Source of the DNA: Gemmatimonadota bacterium
Lineage (GTDB): Bacteria > Gemmatimonadota > Gemmatimonadetes > Longimicrobiales > Gaopeijiaceae
Direction of reading: 5' to 3'
Assembly (NCBI GenBank): GCA_013002885.1
Contig: JABDLS010000139.1
Coordinates: 62,001 to 126,000 of the forward strand
DNA length: 64,000 bases
The position numbers and the translations under genes were made by a program. The notes beneath the pieces are model-generated. The model had not been told where the DNA came from, searched no databases, and worked only from the letters and a program-made list of their open reading frames with translations. Below are positions 34,091 through 43,659 of this stretch, piece after piece. Every line of letters begins with the position of its first letter. The first letter of the stretch is position 1.

Positions 34091-36538
34091 TCACCCGGCC
34101 AGGATCGCGTCGATTCGGGCCACGACGTCCGCGAGGTGATAGCGGGTCATGGCGTCGGCTGGAGCGGCGTCCTCAGCGGCTTCCTGGATGGCCTCGAGTT
34201 GCCCCCGAGCCAGAGGCCGCACATCCGAGCGCATGAGCGTCTCGACCTCGTCCTCCTCGAGCACTTCACCCACACCCTCGCCTGGCTCAGCATGCGTCAT
34301 GAGCACAGCCATCCGTTCGAGGTAGACCCTTTGGAGGCTCCTCCGGTAGGCGCCGATGGCCTCATCGCCATCCAGCTCCGACCAGATCCCTTCCCGCAGG
34401 TCGTCGAACAACTCCATGAGCGGATAGGCACCCTCGTCCACGAGCCCGGCCTCCGTGACCCGCACCATGCGCTCCGGGTCGAGGAGGTTGTTCAAGGCCC
34501 GAGCCTGGAGCTGCTGGATCCGCGCGACCGCACCCGTCCCCTCCGTCCGGTACAGGACCTCGCTGTCATTCAACCAGTCCACGCCATCGAACACCTGTTC
34601 GTTGAGGAAGCGAACGGCCCGCCTCTGATCGTCGCCGGAAACAGGAGCGTATACGGCCCCCGCCTCGTCTGTCGCCTTGGGGGTCATGTACACGCCGCCG
34701 ACCATGGTCACCACGTGGCCCGTGTAACGATTCCACATCCCGACGAGTTCGCCATACAATTCGGCCAGGTCTCCGTAGTCCTCTCCTGCGGTCGCCGTCC
34801 ACGCCGGCAAGTTCGGAAGGACCCGTTTCAAGTTGGCGATCCCGAACTGGCTCGCACGGACCGGATCGTCCCCCAGGTCCTCCGTCTGGATCGCGGGGCT
34901 GTAGTTGGGCCCCACGGGACCGAAGCGGTACATGGGATCCCCGGCCCGGTCCATGATCCATTGGTCGAGGATGGGCTTCTCGGCTTCCGGGGTCTCCACC
35001 CCGGGCATGACCCGGTAGCCCCAGTTGATGGCGTAGTGGTCGTAGGGACCGATCATCCGGACGAAGCGCGTCACGCCGTCACCGGGCTGAGCGATGTAGT
35101 TCTGCCGAGCATACTCCATGATGGACGCCGCCACCCCGTAAGCCGCGGTGAACGTCGGCGAGCGCAGCGAGTCCACCGGGAACGCCGACGAGGCGACCCA
35201 GTTGTGGGGAAGACCCAGCGCATGACCCACCTCGTGGGCGATCACCTGCCGCATGGTCTCGCCCATGAGCTCTTCCGGAATGTCCAGTGAGCGCGCCTCG
35301 GGGTTCGCCGCCCCGGTCTCGATCATGAGGCGGTTGCGGTACGAACGCATGTGGTTGTGATACCAGACGATGTCGCTCTCGATGATCTCGCCGGTCCGTG
35401 GGTCCGACACGCTGGGACCCTGGGCATTCCGCGTGGTGTTGGCCGCCCACCGTACCACGGAATAGCGTACGTCCTGGGCACTCCACTCCGGGGCCTCTTC
35501 GGCTGACGGCGGGTCCATCGCGACGATGGCGTTGCTGAACCCCGCGGTCTCGAAGGCCGCCTGCCAGTCCTCGACGCCCATCTTCACGTAGGGACGCCAC
35601 TTCTCCGGCGTCCCGGGGTCGATGTAGTAGACGATGGGCTTCACCGGGTCGACGAGCTCACCCCTGAAGTACCGTTCCGGATCTGACGGCTCGAGCCTCC
35701 ATCTCCGGATGAATGTCTCGTCGGCGGCCTTCTGCTCATCGAGACCGAAGTTGGTCCGGGTGATGGAGAACCAGCCGACCCGTGAGTCGGCGAACCGCGG
35801 ACGGAGCGGCTCCTCGGGCAGCAGGATCATGGACTGATGCATCTCCATGGAAATGGTGCCCGACCGCGCCTGGGCCGGAGGATCCGCCGCGTTGTACGTC
35901 ATCGTGTGCCGGACGTCGACATTGAGCGGAAAGCTCCTGGCGTAGTTGATGAAGCTCCGGTCGGCATCCAGACCGCGCACCTCGTATTCGCTCCGGAGGC
36001 TCGCGCTCAAGCCGGTTAGGGCCGGCGTGTCGGACTGGTAGAACGACGTCACATCGATGACCGACGACGACCCGTCTTCGCCGGCCACCTCGATGTCGAA
36101 GGCTCCGATGATGGGCGCGAAGTTGTTCGCCTCCACCGAGATGGCGATGGCCAGGCTGTCCGGAGCGACGTTGGCGTATGAGATACTCCGGAGGAGAACC
36201 CTGTCGCCTCGGCGCTCCCAGCGAAGGACCTGTTCGCCGGTCTTCACGCCCGCCGGCTGAAAACCAGGAAAGCCCACGGGCACCTTCCCGATACGCGATA
36301 CGAGGAGCATATCCCGGCCCAGGAGGGAGTCGGGGATCTCAAAGAAGAAGGTCTCACCGACTCTGTGGACGTCGAAGAGGCCTGCATCGGTTTCGGCTTC
36401 GTCGGTGATGACGTCGGTATACGTCTCCGCCACCTCCTGATCGTCGTCCGCGACCGCCTGGAAGGCGTGGACCGAAACCGGCAAGAGGCCAAGACCAATG
36501 GACAGCATGGAAACGATCTTCACGAAGGGCCTGGTCAC
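34091..36538 (-). CDS. Secreted zinc metalloprotease, DUF5117/DUF4953-type (metzincin-like)
   Basis: An 815-residue exported protease. The start is taken as GTG at 36538 with AGGAAG about 7 bases upstream, giving a signal peptide that ends near PVSVHA; longer in-frame starts lack this. The N-terminal half is the DUF5117-like beta-rich region (about 70-260). The catalytic motif HEVGHALGLPH (about residues 431-441) is the extended metzincin HExxHxxGxxH, and SIMEYAR about 40 residues on is a Met-turn candidate. A helical C-terminal region follows. It probably degrades proteins outside the cytoplasm. It is divergent from the tricorn-like peptidase, 139 bases away. Confidence 0.9.
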   Translation of the reverse strand: MTRPFVKIVSMLSIGLGLLPVSVHAFQAVADDDQEVAETYTDVITDEAETDAGLFDVHRVGETFFFEIPDSLLGRDMLLVSRIGKVPVGFPGFQPAGVKTGEQVLRWERRGDRVLLRSISYANVAPDSLAIAISVEANNFAPIIGAFDIEVAGEDGSSSVIDVTSFYQSDTPALTGLSASLRSEYEVRGLDADRSFINYARSFPLNVDVRHTMTYNAADPPAQARSGTISMEMHQSMILLPEEPLRPRFADSRVGWFSITRTNFGLDEQKAADETFIRRWRLEPSDPERYFRGELVDPVKPIVYYIDPGTPEKWRPYVKMGVEDWQAAFETAGFSNAIVAMDPPSAEEAPEWSAQDVRYSVVRWAANTTRNAQGPSVSDPRTGEIIESDIVWYHNHMRSYRNRLMIETGAANPEARSLDIPEELMGETMRQVIAHEVGHALGLPHNWVASSAFPVDSLRSPTFTAAYGVAASIMEYARQNYIAQPGDGVTRFVRMIGPYDHYAINWGYRVMPGVETPEAEKPILDQWIMDRAGDPMYRFGPVGPNYSPAIQTEDLGDDPVRASQFGIANLKRVLPNLPAWTATAGEDYGDLAELYGELVGMWNRYTGHVVTMVGGVYMTPKATDEAGAVYAPVSGDDQRRAVRFLNEQVFDGVDWLNDSEVLYRTEGTGAVARIQQLQARALNNLLDPERMVRVTEAGLVDEGAYPLMELFDDLREGIWSELDGDEAIGAYRRSLQRVYLERMAVLMTHAEPGEGVGEVLEEDEVETLMRSDVRPLARGQLEAIQEAAEDAAPADAMTRYHLADVVARIDAILAG

Positions 36539-36677
36539 GGGACTTCCTGTCGGGAGAGGTGGTCGAGTACGGGCGGGTACCATGCCCCGGTGCGCATGAA
36601 CGGGCAAGCCAGCGCTTGCCACCCGGGACATCGGCCCGTAGCCCTTTGGGATTCACGGATCAATCGGAGACGATGTC

Positions 36678-39600
36678 ATGACTTCTTGCGGTACCTGCCT
36701 GCCCCGTCTTTCAGCTCTGGCCGCTGTGTGGTCTGTCGTGGCGGTGCTCAGCCTCGGTGAGTGGTCCACGTTTCCGGTACCCCTCCGCGCACAGAGTCTG
36801 CCCTCACTCGCCGAGCCCGGCATCGCCCCTGACGGGTCGACCATCGCCTTCACATCTGCCGGCGACATCTGGACCGTCCCCGCAACCGGCGGGGCCGCCC
36901 GGCTCCTCGTTGCCCACTCGGCTCACGAGAGCCGGCCGCTGTACTCTCCCGACGGACGCCATCTGGCCTTCAACTCCAACCGGACCGGCGCGGACGATGT
37001 TTACGTCATGGAGCTCGGCACGGGTGAGGTTCGGCGCCTGACCCACGACTCCGGTAGCGAGCAACTGACCGGTTGGTCACGGGACGGAGCGTGGGTGTAC
37101 TTCACGTCGAACGTCGAGGACGTAAGCGGGATGCACGACGTCTATCGAGTCCGGGTCGAGGGCGGCACTCCCATGGCGGTGGCCGCCGACCGGTATGAGG
37201 GCGAGTTCTTCGCCGCCCCGTCGCCTCGAACGGGCCTCCTTGCCATCGCGACACGCGGCCGCATGGCCCAAAGTCAGTGGTGGCGGAACGGACATTCCCA
37301 CATCGACGAGTCGGAGATCTGGTTGGTCGAGGAGGCAGCCGGCACGGGCGACGTGGCTCGCTACCGTCCAGTCGCTGAAGGCGGAAAGAACCTCTGGCCC
37401 ATGTGGGGACCGGAGGCGGACCGGGTCTACTTCATGTCCGACCGTAGCGGCGCCGAGAACCTCTGGAGCGCCCCCGTCGACGGAGGCCGCGCCGAGCGCC
37501 TCACCGACTTCGACGACGGACGTGTCCTCTGGCCCAGCATGAGCGCGGACGGGCGAACCGTGGCCTTCGAGCGGGACTTCGATATCTGGACCCACGACAT
37601 CGCCAGTGGAGCCACGCGGCCCCTCGACGTCCAGCTCATTGGATCGGTCGAGGGGCCCACGGCGGAGTCGGAGGTCGTCGATGATGGGTGGAGCGACATC
37701 ACCGTCTCCCCCGACGGAGAGAAGTGGGCCTTCACTCGTGGGGGCGACGTCTTCGCCTCCACCATGGAGGGCGGTGTGGAGGCGACGAGGGTCACACGTA
37801 CGCCGGCGGCTGAACAGAACCTCGTCTGGGCACCCGACTCCCGGCAGATCCTCTACACGTCGTGGCGCACCGGCACGCCCAGGATCTACGCCTACGACTT
37901 CGTGTCCGAGACCGAAAGAGCCGTCACCGAGGGCGCCGGGCGGGAGCAGCTGGGTGACTTCTCACCCGGCGGCGAGAGGTTCTTCTATGCGCGTCTCGTA
38001 GACGAGGAGACCGAGCTTCGTGTCCGTGACTGGCCAGATGGACAGGATCGGCGCCTGGCCATCGACGTCGCTGGCACGGCCACCTGGTCGCCCGATGGAC
38101 AGTGGATCGCATATGGGGCCGAGACCGACGAGTTCACCAATGTGATGGTCGTTCCCGCCGAGGGGGGCGAGCCACGCCAGGTGAGCTTTCTCGCCAACAG
38201 CTTCTTCGGCTCCCTCGATTGGAGCCCGACCGGCGATTTCCTCGTGTACAGGAGCGCTCAGCGGACCGAGCCCGGCCGCATCGTGAAGGTCGATCTGGTA
38301 CCCCTGGCGCCCACCTTCGACGAGGATGCGTTCCGCGACCTCTTCAACGAGCCTTCGGAGAACGAAGACGATTCTGCCGAGGAGCGGACACCGACGGAGG
38401 GTAGCCAGGAGGCGGTGACCCCGCCGGCCGAAGTGGAAATCGTCTTCGACGGGATCCGCCGTCGGGGAGCCTTCGTCGATACGGACTTCTCGGCGGGCAG
38501 CATACGTCTGAGCCCCGATGGCGAGACCGGTATCGTCTCGGGCGACGGGGCGCTCCACCGGATCAACTTCGGCCCCAACGGCGATATCGATATCGAACCG
38601 CTCGAAATCCGGGGTAGCCTCGTGGGCTTCGACGCGTCGGGGCGGAACCTCTACATCGCCCGGAATGGCAAGCTTCACGTGCATCCTGCGTTCGGGGGCT
38701 CCGGCAGAACGGTGGAGGCCACCGCCGAGATCGCCGACGACTTCGAAGGGACGCGGGAAGCGGCGTTCGAGCAGGGCTGGGGCGAGATGCGAGACGGCTT
38801 CTACGACGCCGGCTTCCATGGCGCCGACTGGACGGCCGTCCGCGACCGCTTCCGTCCGTACGTCACCGGTTCCAGGACCCGGGCCGAATTCAGCCGCGTC
38901 ATGAATCTCATGCTCGGCGAGCTGAACGCTTCCCACCTCGGTCACCGTGGGCGCACGGGGCCGCCTCAGGGTGGCGACGGGGTGGAGACGGGACGGCTTG
39001 GCCTTCGATTCGACCGCCATGCGTATGAGAACGAAGGCCGCTTCGTCGTCTCGGAGGTCCTCGCCCTCGGTCCCGCCGATGTGGCAGGAGGCATCGCTCC
39101 GGGCGACCGCATCGTGCATATCGGCGGGCAGCCGCTGGACGGCGGAAGCGACCTCCCCCGGCTCCTGGCCAATACCGTGGGCGAGCGAGCCTTGATCGGA
39201 GCGCAGTCGGGCGGCGGGCCCGTCAGGGAGGTGGAGGTCCTGGCTACATCACCGGGAGCCGAGCGACAACTCGTCTACAGGAATTGGGTGGAGAGCCGGC
39301 GGGACCATGTCGATGAGTTGAGCAACGGACGGTTGGGCTACGTCCACATCGCGTCCATGTCGCAGGGCGCCCTGGACCAGCTCGTCTTCGACCTCGACCA
39401 GGAGAACCACTCGAAGGATGGCGTCGTCGTCGACGTTCGAAACAACAACGGCGGCTTCGTGAACGTGTACGCCATCGATATCCTCGCCCGGCGGAACTAC
39501 TTCACGATGGAGGGTCGGGCCAGCGACGTCCGGGCCCCTTCCCGGGTGCGACTCGGCCAGAGGGCGCTCCTGGCGCCCACCATACTCGTGACCAATCAGC

Positions 39601-39899
39601 ACACCCTCTCCGACGGCGAGGACTTTACCGAAGGATACCGGTCGCTGGAACTCGGCAGCGTCGTCGGCGAGCCCACGTCGGGTTGGATCATCTTCACCGG
39701 AAGCCGAGGGCTGGTCGACGGCACGTCCGTCCGCATGCCAGGCACGGAAATCCGGGATCTCCGCGGTCAGAATATGGAGCTCAACCCGCGCCCGGTAGAC
39801 GTGGAAGTGGTTCGTCCCGCCGGGGAATGGCTCCGGGGCCGGGATTCCCAGCTCGAACGAGCCGTCGAGGTGCTGATCTCGCAGATCGACGGGCGGTGA
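36678..39899 (+). CDS. Tricorn-like S41 family peptidase, exported
   Basis: A 1073-residue protein with a hydrophobic N-terminal signal (to about residue 38). Residues about 45-640 are beta-propeller repeats of the TolB/PD40 kind (recurrent SPDGRHLAF-type strands) as in tricorn. The C1 helical, PDZ-like (about 770-860, VLALGPADVAGGIAPGDRIVHIGG) and C2 protease domains follow. The catalytic His753 (NASHLGH) and nucleophile Ser978 (HTLSDGEDF) can be placed, and VVVDVRNNNGGF matches the tricorn core. It should trim peptides made by other proteases, here in the periplasm or outside. It is convergent with a PD40 lipoprotein gene. Confidence 0.92.
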   Translation: MTSCGTCLPRLSALAAVWSVVAVLSLGEWSTFPVPLRAQSLPSLAEPGIAPDGSTIAFTSAGDIWTVPATGGAARLLVAHSAHESRPLYSPDGRHLAFNSNRTGADDVYVMELGTGEVRRLTHDSGSEQLTGWSRDGAWVYFTSNVEDVSGMHDVYRVRVEGGTPMAVAADRYEGEFFAAPSPRTGLLAIATRGRMAQSQWWRNGHSHIDESEIWLVEEAAGTGDVARYRPVAEGGKNLWPMWGPEADRVYFMSDRSGAENLWSAPVDGGRAERLTDFDDGRVLWPSMSADGRTVAFERDFDIWTHDIASGATRPLDVQLIGSVEGPTAESEVVDDGWSDITVSPDGEKWAFTRGGDVFASTMEGGVEATRVTRTPAAEQNLVWAPDSRQILYTSWRTGTPRIYAYDFVSETERAVTEGAGREQLGDFSPGGERFFYARLVDEETELRVRDWPDGQDRRLAIDVAGTATWSPDGQWIAYGAETDEFTNVMVVPAEGGEPRQVSFLANSFFGSLDWSPTGDFLVYRSAQRTEPGRIVKVDLVPLAPTFDEDAFRDLFNEPSENEDDSAEERTPTEGSQEAVTPPAEVEIVFDGIRRRGAFVDTDFSAGSIRLSPDGETGIVSGDGALHRINFGPNGDIDIEPLEIRGSLVGFDASGRNLYIARNGKLHVHPAFGGSGRTVEATAEIADDFEGTREAAFEQGWGEMRDGFYDAGFHGADWTAVRDRFRPYVTGSRTRAEFSRVMNLMLGELNASHLGHRGRTGPPQGGDGVETGRLGLRFDRHAYENEGRFVVSEVLALGPADVAGGIAPGDRIVHIGGQPLDGGSDLPRLLANTVGERALIGAQSGGGPVREVEVLATSPGAERQLVYRNWVESRRDHVDELSNGRLGYVHIASMSQGALDQLVFDLDQENHSKDGVVVDVRNNNGGFVNVYAIDILARRNYFTMEGRASDVRAPSRVRLGQRALLAPTILVTNQHTLSDGEDFTEGYRSLELGSVVGEPTSGWIIFTGSRGLVDGTSVRMPGTEIRDLRGQNMELNPRPVDVEVVRPAGEWLRGRDSQLERAVEVLISQIDGR

Positions 39900-39978
39900 G
39901 GTCGCGGAGGAGCGATTCCGCCGTTGGGTTCGGCCGATGGGAAACGGGAGGGTGATGCACGGGACGCCGAGCTCGCCA

Positions 39979-40935
39979 CTAGCGCATCGCTGGCCACCAG
40001 TCCGCCGCGCGCTCGTCGGCCGGCGTTGAAGCAATGGGTATGATAACCCCATCACCGACCCGGACGGCGACGGCGTCGTACTGCTCCGACGGCCCCTCTC
40101 CGAGACGGGTGTACAAGAGCCATGCGTCGTCAGGGGACCACCTGGGGGAATATCCCACCTCGCCAGGGGGCGTGACCACCCGCCTGTTGGAGCCATCGAG
40201 GTCGCTAACCACGATCCGTGACGCGCTCCCGTCTTCCGCGTGGAAGGCCAGGTGTAGGCCGTCCCGCGAGAAGGACGCACCGTATTCCGAGGATGGGTCG
40301 GACGTCACCCTATGCTCCTCACCCGTCTCCACGTCGAGAAGAAATATGTCTGCCTGCCCATCCATCTCGCGGGCTATGGTGAGCCACCGTCCGTCGGGCG
40401 ACCAGTCCGTAGGTCCCAGCGAGGACGTAAGGGGCTCGAGCGTCACCTGACGGAGTCCACCTGCATCCGCGTCGACGACGTAGACGTGTCCTGGGAATGG
40501 GCCCGCTTCGCCTCCCAGCTCGAAGCCACGCGTCGACATGAAGGCCACCCGCGCCCCGTCTGGAGACCACGCCCCTACGACGTCGTAGTCGGGGTGCTGG
40601 GTCAGGTTGTCAGGCTCGAGCCCGTCCACCCCCGACACGTAGACCTCGTAATCTCCGTCGCGAGAGCTGATGAAGAGGAGGCGCTCCCCGTCCGGGGAGA
40701 CGCGGCCGGACCAGTTCCTGGACGCTGCCGGCGTCAATCGGGTCTGGTCACCCGTCCGTCGGTCGAGCCCGAAGAGCCCGCTCCCCGCCGAGTCACGACG
40801 CTCGAAAACGACCGTGGCATCATCGAGGCCCCACGTCGCGACCTCAGCAGGTGCATCACTCGGTTCACAAGCGGTGACTGCGACGACCGCGACCATACCG
40901 CAGGCTGACAACTTGGACATGGCCGCACGGAGCAT
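39979..40935 (-). CDS. TolB/PD40-type beta-propeller lipoprotein
   Basis: A 318-residue protein with signal peptide and lipobox-like AVTAC. About six PD40 repeats follow, seen as GRVSPDGERLLFISSRDGDYE, GAWSPDGARVAFMSTR, TDWSPDGRWLTIA, ASFSRDGLHLAFHAED and PRWSPDDAWLLYTR. Predicted as a periplasmic or surface scaffold; no enzyme motif. The start may be the ATG at 40935 or the one at 40920, and neither has a clear ribosome binding site. It is convergent with the tricorn-like peptidase, whose propeller it resembles. Confidence 0.87.
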   Translation of the reverse strand: MLRAAMSKLSACGMVAVVAVTACEPSDAPAEVATWGLDDATVVFERRDSAGSGLFGLDRRTGDQTRLTPAASRNWSGRVSPDGERLLFISSRDGDYEVYVSGVDGLEPDNLTQHPDYDVVGAWSPDGARVAFMSTRGFELGGEAGPFPGHVYVVDADAGGLRQVTLEPLTSSLGPTDWSPDGRWLTIAREMDGQADIFLLDVETGEEHRVTSDPSSEYGASFSRDGLHLAFHAEDGSASRIVVSDLDGSNRRVVTPPGEVGYSPRWSPDDAWLLYTRLGEGPSEQYDAVAVRVGDGVIIPIASTPADERAADWWPAMR

Positions 40936-41070
40936 GTGGGGTGGAACGCGAAGTGGAATACACTACCCCAACGGTGGGCACCTCGCGACACCTCCGGGTG
41001 CGTCTCGCCACCGAACCGCGAAGATGCTAGCCTCGGAAAGACGAGACCTCCGGCCCTACGCTTCGTGAAG

Positions 41071-42405
41071 ATGATGCCCTGGCTCCAGAACCTCACCGTA
41101 GCCTCCGTGACCGTCGGCTTCCTGGCCGTCGGCCCCGCGCTGGCGCGCGCCCAGTCCCTCACGCCTCAGGAAGAGCGGATCGCGGCCTGGGTGGACGCAA
41201 ACGCCGACGAGGCCGAAGAGCTCATTCGGGAGCTGGTGGCTATCAACAGTGGCACGCTGAACCTCGACGGGGTCCGACAGGTCGGGGACGTCCTCCGCGC
41301 CGAGTTCGACGCCCTGGGCATGGAGACCGAGTGGTCGGACCAGAGCGCAGTGGGGCGGGCCGGACATCTCATCGCCCGGCAGGAAGGGGACCGCGGACGG
41401 AGGGTTCTTCTCATCGGGCACCTGGACACAGTGTTCGAGGCTGACGATCCCTTCCAGGAGCTCGAGGAGTTGGGCGACGGCTGGCTCAAAGGGCCCGGGA
41501 TCGAGGACATGAAGGCCGGTGACGTGGTAGCACTGTACGCGCTCATGGCTCTACGCGATGCGGGACTGCTGGATGGAGCCCAGGTGCAGGTAGTCTTCAC
41601 TGGGGACGAGGAGAAGCCTGGCTCTCCCCTGGACATCGCCCGCCGCGACCTCATCGAGGCGGGGCGGTGGGCCGACGTTGCCCTGGGCTTCGAGGCGGGA
41701 ATCCGTGACGACGAGGCCGAATGGGCTACCATCGCCCGGCGTGGTTACGCCGACTGGCGCCTCACGGTGTCCGGTCGTCAGGCCCACTCCTCACAGGTCT
41801 TCTCCGACGAGGTAGGCGCCGGCGCCATCTTCGAGACCGCTCGGATCCTCTCGGACTTCTACGACGAGGTCCGAGGCGAGGAGTACCTCACCTTCAACGC
41901 CGGAGCCATATTGGGCGGCACCGAGGTGCACTTCGATTTTGAAGAGGCGCGGGGCACGGTCTTCGGCAAGACGAACGTCGTCCCGAATCAGGCGATTGTC
42001 CACGGGGGCATCCGCACGATCTCCGCCGAGCAGCTCGCCCGCGCTCAGGACGCCATGCGCGCGGTCGTGGCCCGCCACCTGCCCCACGTCATGGCCTTCA
42101 TCGAGTTCGGTGAGGGGTACCCGGGGATGGCCCCAACCGACGGGAATCGTGCCCTACAACAGCTCTTGTCGCAGATCAATCAGGATTTGGGACGCGAGCC
42201 CATGCCCGCCCTGGACCCCTCTCGCCGCGGGGCCGCCGACATCTCCTTCGTCGCTCCATACGCCGACGGGCTGGCGGGCCTCGGACCCTACGGAAGAGCG
42301 GGCCACTCCCCCGACGAGGCGTTGGACCCGACGTCCATCTCCATCGCGATCAAGAGAGCCGCCATCCTGATATGGCGGCTCTCCAACTCAGAACCCATCA
42401 CCTGA
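41071..42405 (+). CDS. Secreted M20 family metallopeptidase (glutamate carboxypeptidase-like)
   Basis: A 444-residue exported enzyme. The signal peptide ends near ALARAQ. Zinc ligands typical of M20 are visible: LIGHLDTVF (His117, Asp119), GPGIEDMKAGD (Asp146), and TGDEEKPGS (catalytic Glu180 and ligand Glu181). A dimerisation domain (about 215-330, with the SGRQAHSS motif) follows, and the final His ligand lies near GRAGHSPDEALD. It probably removes C-terminal residues, possibly Glu. The start is ATG at 41071; GTG at 41065 is in frame and possible. Divergent from the PD40 gene. Confidence 0.92.
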   Translation: MMPWLQNLTVASVTVGFLAVGPALARAQSLTPQEERIAAWVDANADEAEELIRELVAINSGTLNLDGVRQVGDVLRAEFDALGMETEWSDQSAVGRAGHLIARQEGDRGRRVLLIGHLDTVFEADDPFQELEELGDGWLKGPGIEDMKAGDVVALYALMALRDAGLLDGAQVQVVFTGDEEKPGSPLDIARRDLIEAGRWADVALGFEAGIRDDEAEWATIARRGYADWRLTVSGRQAHSSQVFSDEVGAGAIFETARILSDFYDEVRGEEYLTFNAGAILGGTEVHFDFEEARGTVFGKTNVVPNQAIVHGGIRTISAEQLARAQDAMRAVVARHLPHVMAFIEFGEGYPGMAPTDGNRALQQLLSQINQDLGREPMPALDPSRRGAADISFVAPYADGLAGLGPYGRAGHSPDEALDPTSISIAIKRAAILIWRLSNSEPIT

Positions 42406-42430
42406 GCGGTACGCCAGGGCGCGGCCGCGA

Positions 42431-43366
42431 TCACTCGGCAGGGGGTCGCACCACCATCAACGGCCGTCTCGTCTTAGTGAGGAGCCCATCGGTGACACTT
42501 CCGAGGACCGCGCGCTTCACCCCCCCGAATCCGTGGGTCGCGACGGCGATGACGTCGGCGTCCTGGGCGTCGGCCACTTCCGCTATGGAGGCAGCCGGGG
42601 TGTCCCCCTGGACAACCATCTCCTCCACCTCGAATCCCTCTTGCCTCAACCCTTCACCCACCTTCTTCAAATAGTCAGCGGCTCCCTCCAACTCCGGCTC
42701 GAAGCGGTCGGGCCTGAGACCGGTGACTCGTGGGCCGAGGTAGGTGGGATCCGATACCACGTGGAGCAGCGTCAGACGGGCGTCCGTCGCCTTCGCCAAC
42801 TTTCGGACCGGGTCAAGGGCATGTTCGGCCAAAGGCGAACCGTCGAGAGCCACCAGAAAGTGACCCAAGGTGCCGGGCGAACCCACGACCTTGTCCTTGC
42901 GGTCGGGATGGACCACGAGGACCGGTGCGGGCGCCCTTCGAATCACTTCGTCGGACACGCTGCCCAGGAGCGCCCGGGCGAGCCCTCCCCTGCCTCGTGA
43001 ACTCATGACGACGAGATCGGCGGCGACCTCCGCGGCGTAGTCGGCCAATTCGTCGGCGATGGGAGCCCCTTCGATGACGGTGGAAGCCACGCTGGCTCCC
43101 TCCCCGGCGAGCCGATCCTCCCAACGCCGCAGATACTCCGCCTCCCGGCCCGGCTGCCTCTCGCCCTCCCCCACGTCCTCGCCCTCCGGAAAATCCTCGC
43201 CATCCAATTCGAAGGGCGGGCTGGTCAGAAGCTCGGGCCCGGAGGGAAAGCGTACATGGGCCAGGTGCAGTCGGGCGCCGGAAGACTGCGCGACCTTCGT
43301 GGCCAAAGGCAGACACCGTTCGCCGGTGGACGAGCCATCGAGGGGCACGAGTAGCGAACGCAACAT
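42431..43366 (-). CDS. Tandem universal stress protein (two UspA domains)
   Basis: A 311-residue protein with two UspA domains: residues 1-152 (MLRSLLVPLDGSS ... VVMSSRGRGGLARALLGSVSDEVIRRAPAPVLVV) and about 165-308 (HFLVALDGSPLAEHALDPV ... VAVATHGFGGVKRAVLGSVTDGLL). Both carry the G-x2-G-x9-G(S/T) ATP-binding pattern, so both halves probably bind nucleotide. An acidic insert (GEDFPEGEDVGEGE) lies in domain 1. AAGGAG 8 bases before ATG 43366 fixes the start. Divergent from aconitase. Confidence 0.93.
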   Translation of the reverse strand: MLRSLLVPLDGSSTGERCLPLATKVAQSSGARLHLAHVRFPSGPELLTSPPFELDGEDFPEGEDVGEGERQPGREAEYLRRWEDRLAGEGASVASTVIEGAPIADELADYAAEVAADLVVMSSRGRGGLARALLGSVSDEVIRRAPAPVLVVHPDRKDKVVGSPGTLGHFLVALDGSPLAEHALDPVRKLAKATDARLTLLHVVSDPTYLGPRVTGLRPDRFEPELEGAADYLKKVGEGLRQEGFEVEEMVVQGDTPAASIAEVADAQDADVIAVATHGFGGVKRAVLGSVTDGLLTKTRRPLMVVRPPAE

Positions 43367-43659
43367 CTGAGTTCTCCTTCGCCCTTCGGACACGGAGCGT
43401 CGTGAGTTGACTGAGGGCAAGAGAGGGGTGTCCGCACCTCCTCTTCACTCAAGGTCGCCTCCTGCGATTACGTCCGATGTCGGGCACACGCTGAAGGCTT
43501 CGTGGGGGTTTCCCTGCTGGCCGCAGCCCCTTCGAGACATGCGTCACGAGGCGATCGTGTGGTCACCGATCCCGACACCTGACACGATGCGTCGCTTTGG
43601 CGATCATTAGTGTCTATCGACCGAGCGAAGCAAGCCGTCCGACATATCAGGGAGCCAGC

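Noticed and set aside
39249-40280. 343-codon minus-strand frame spanning the gap between the tricorn-like and PD40 genes
   Set aside because: It is out of phase with both real genes and mixes shadow sequence of the tricorn-like C-terminus with an Arg/Thr-rich shadow of the PD40 propeller gene.
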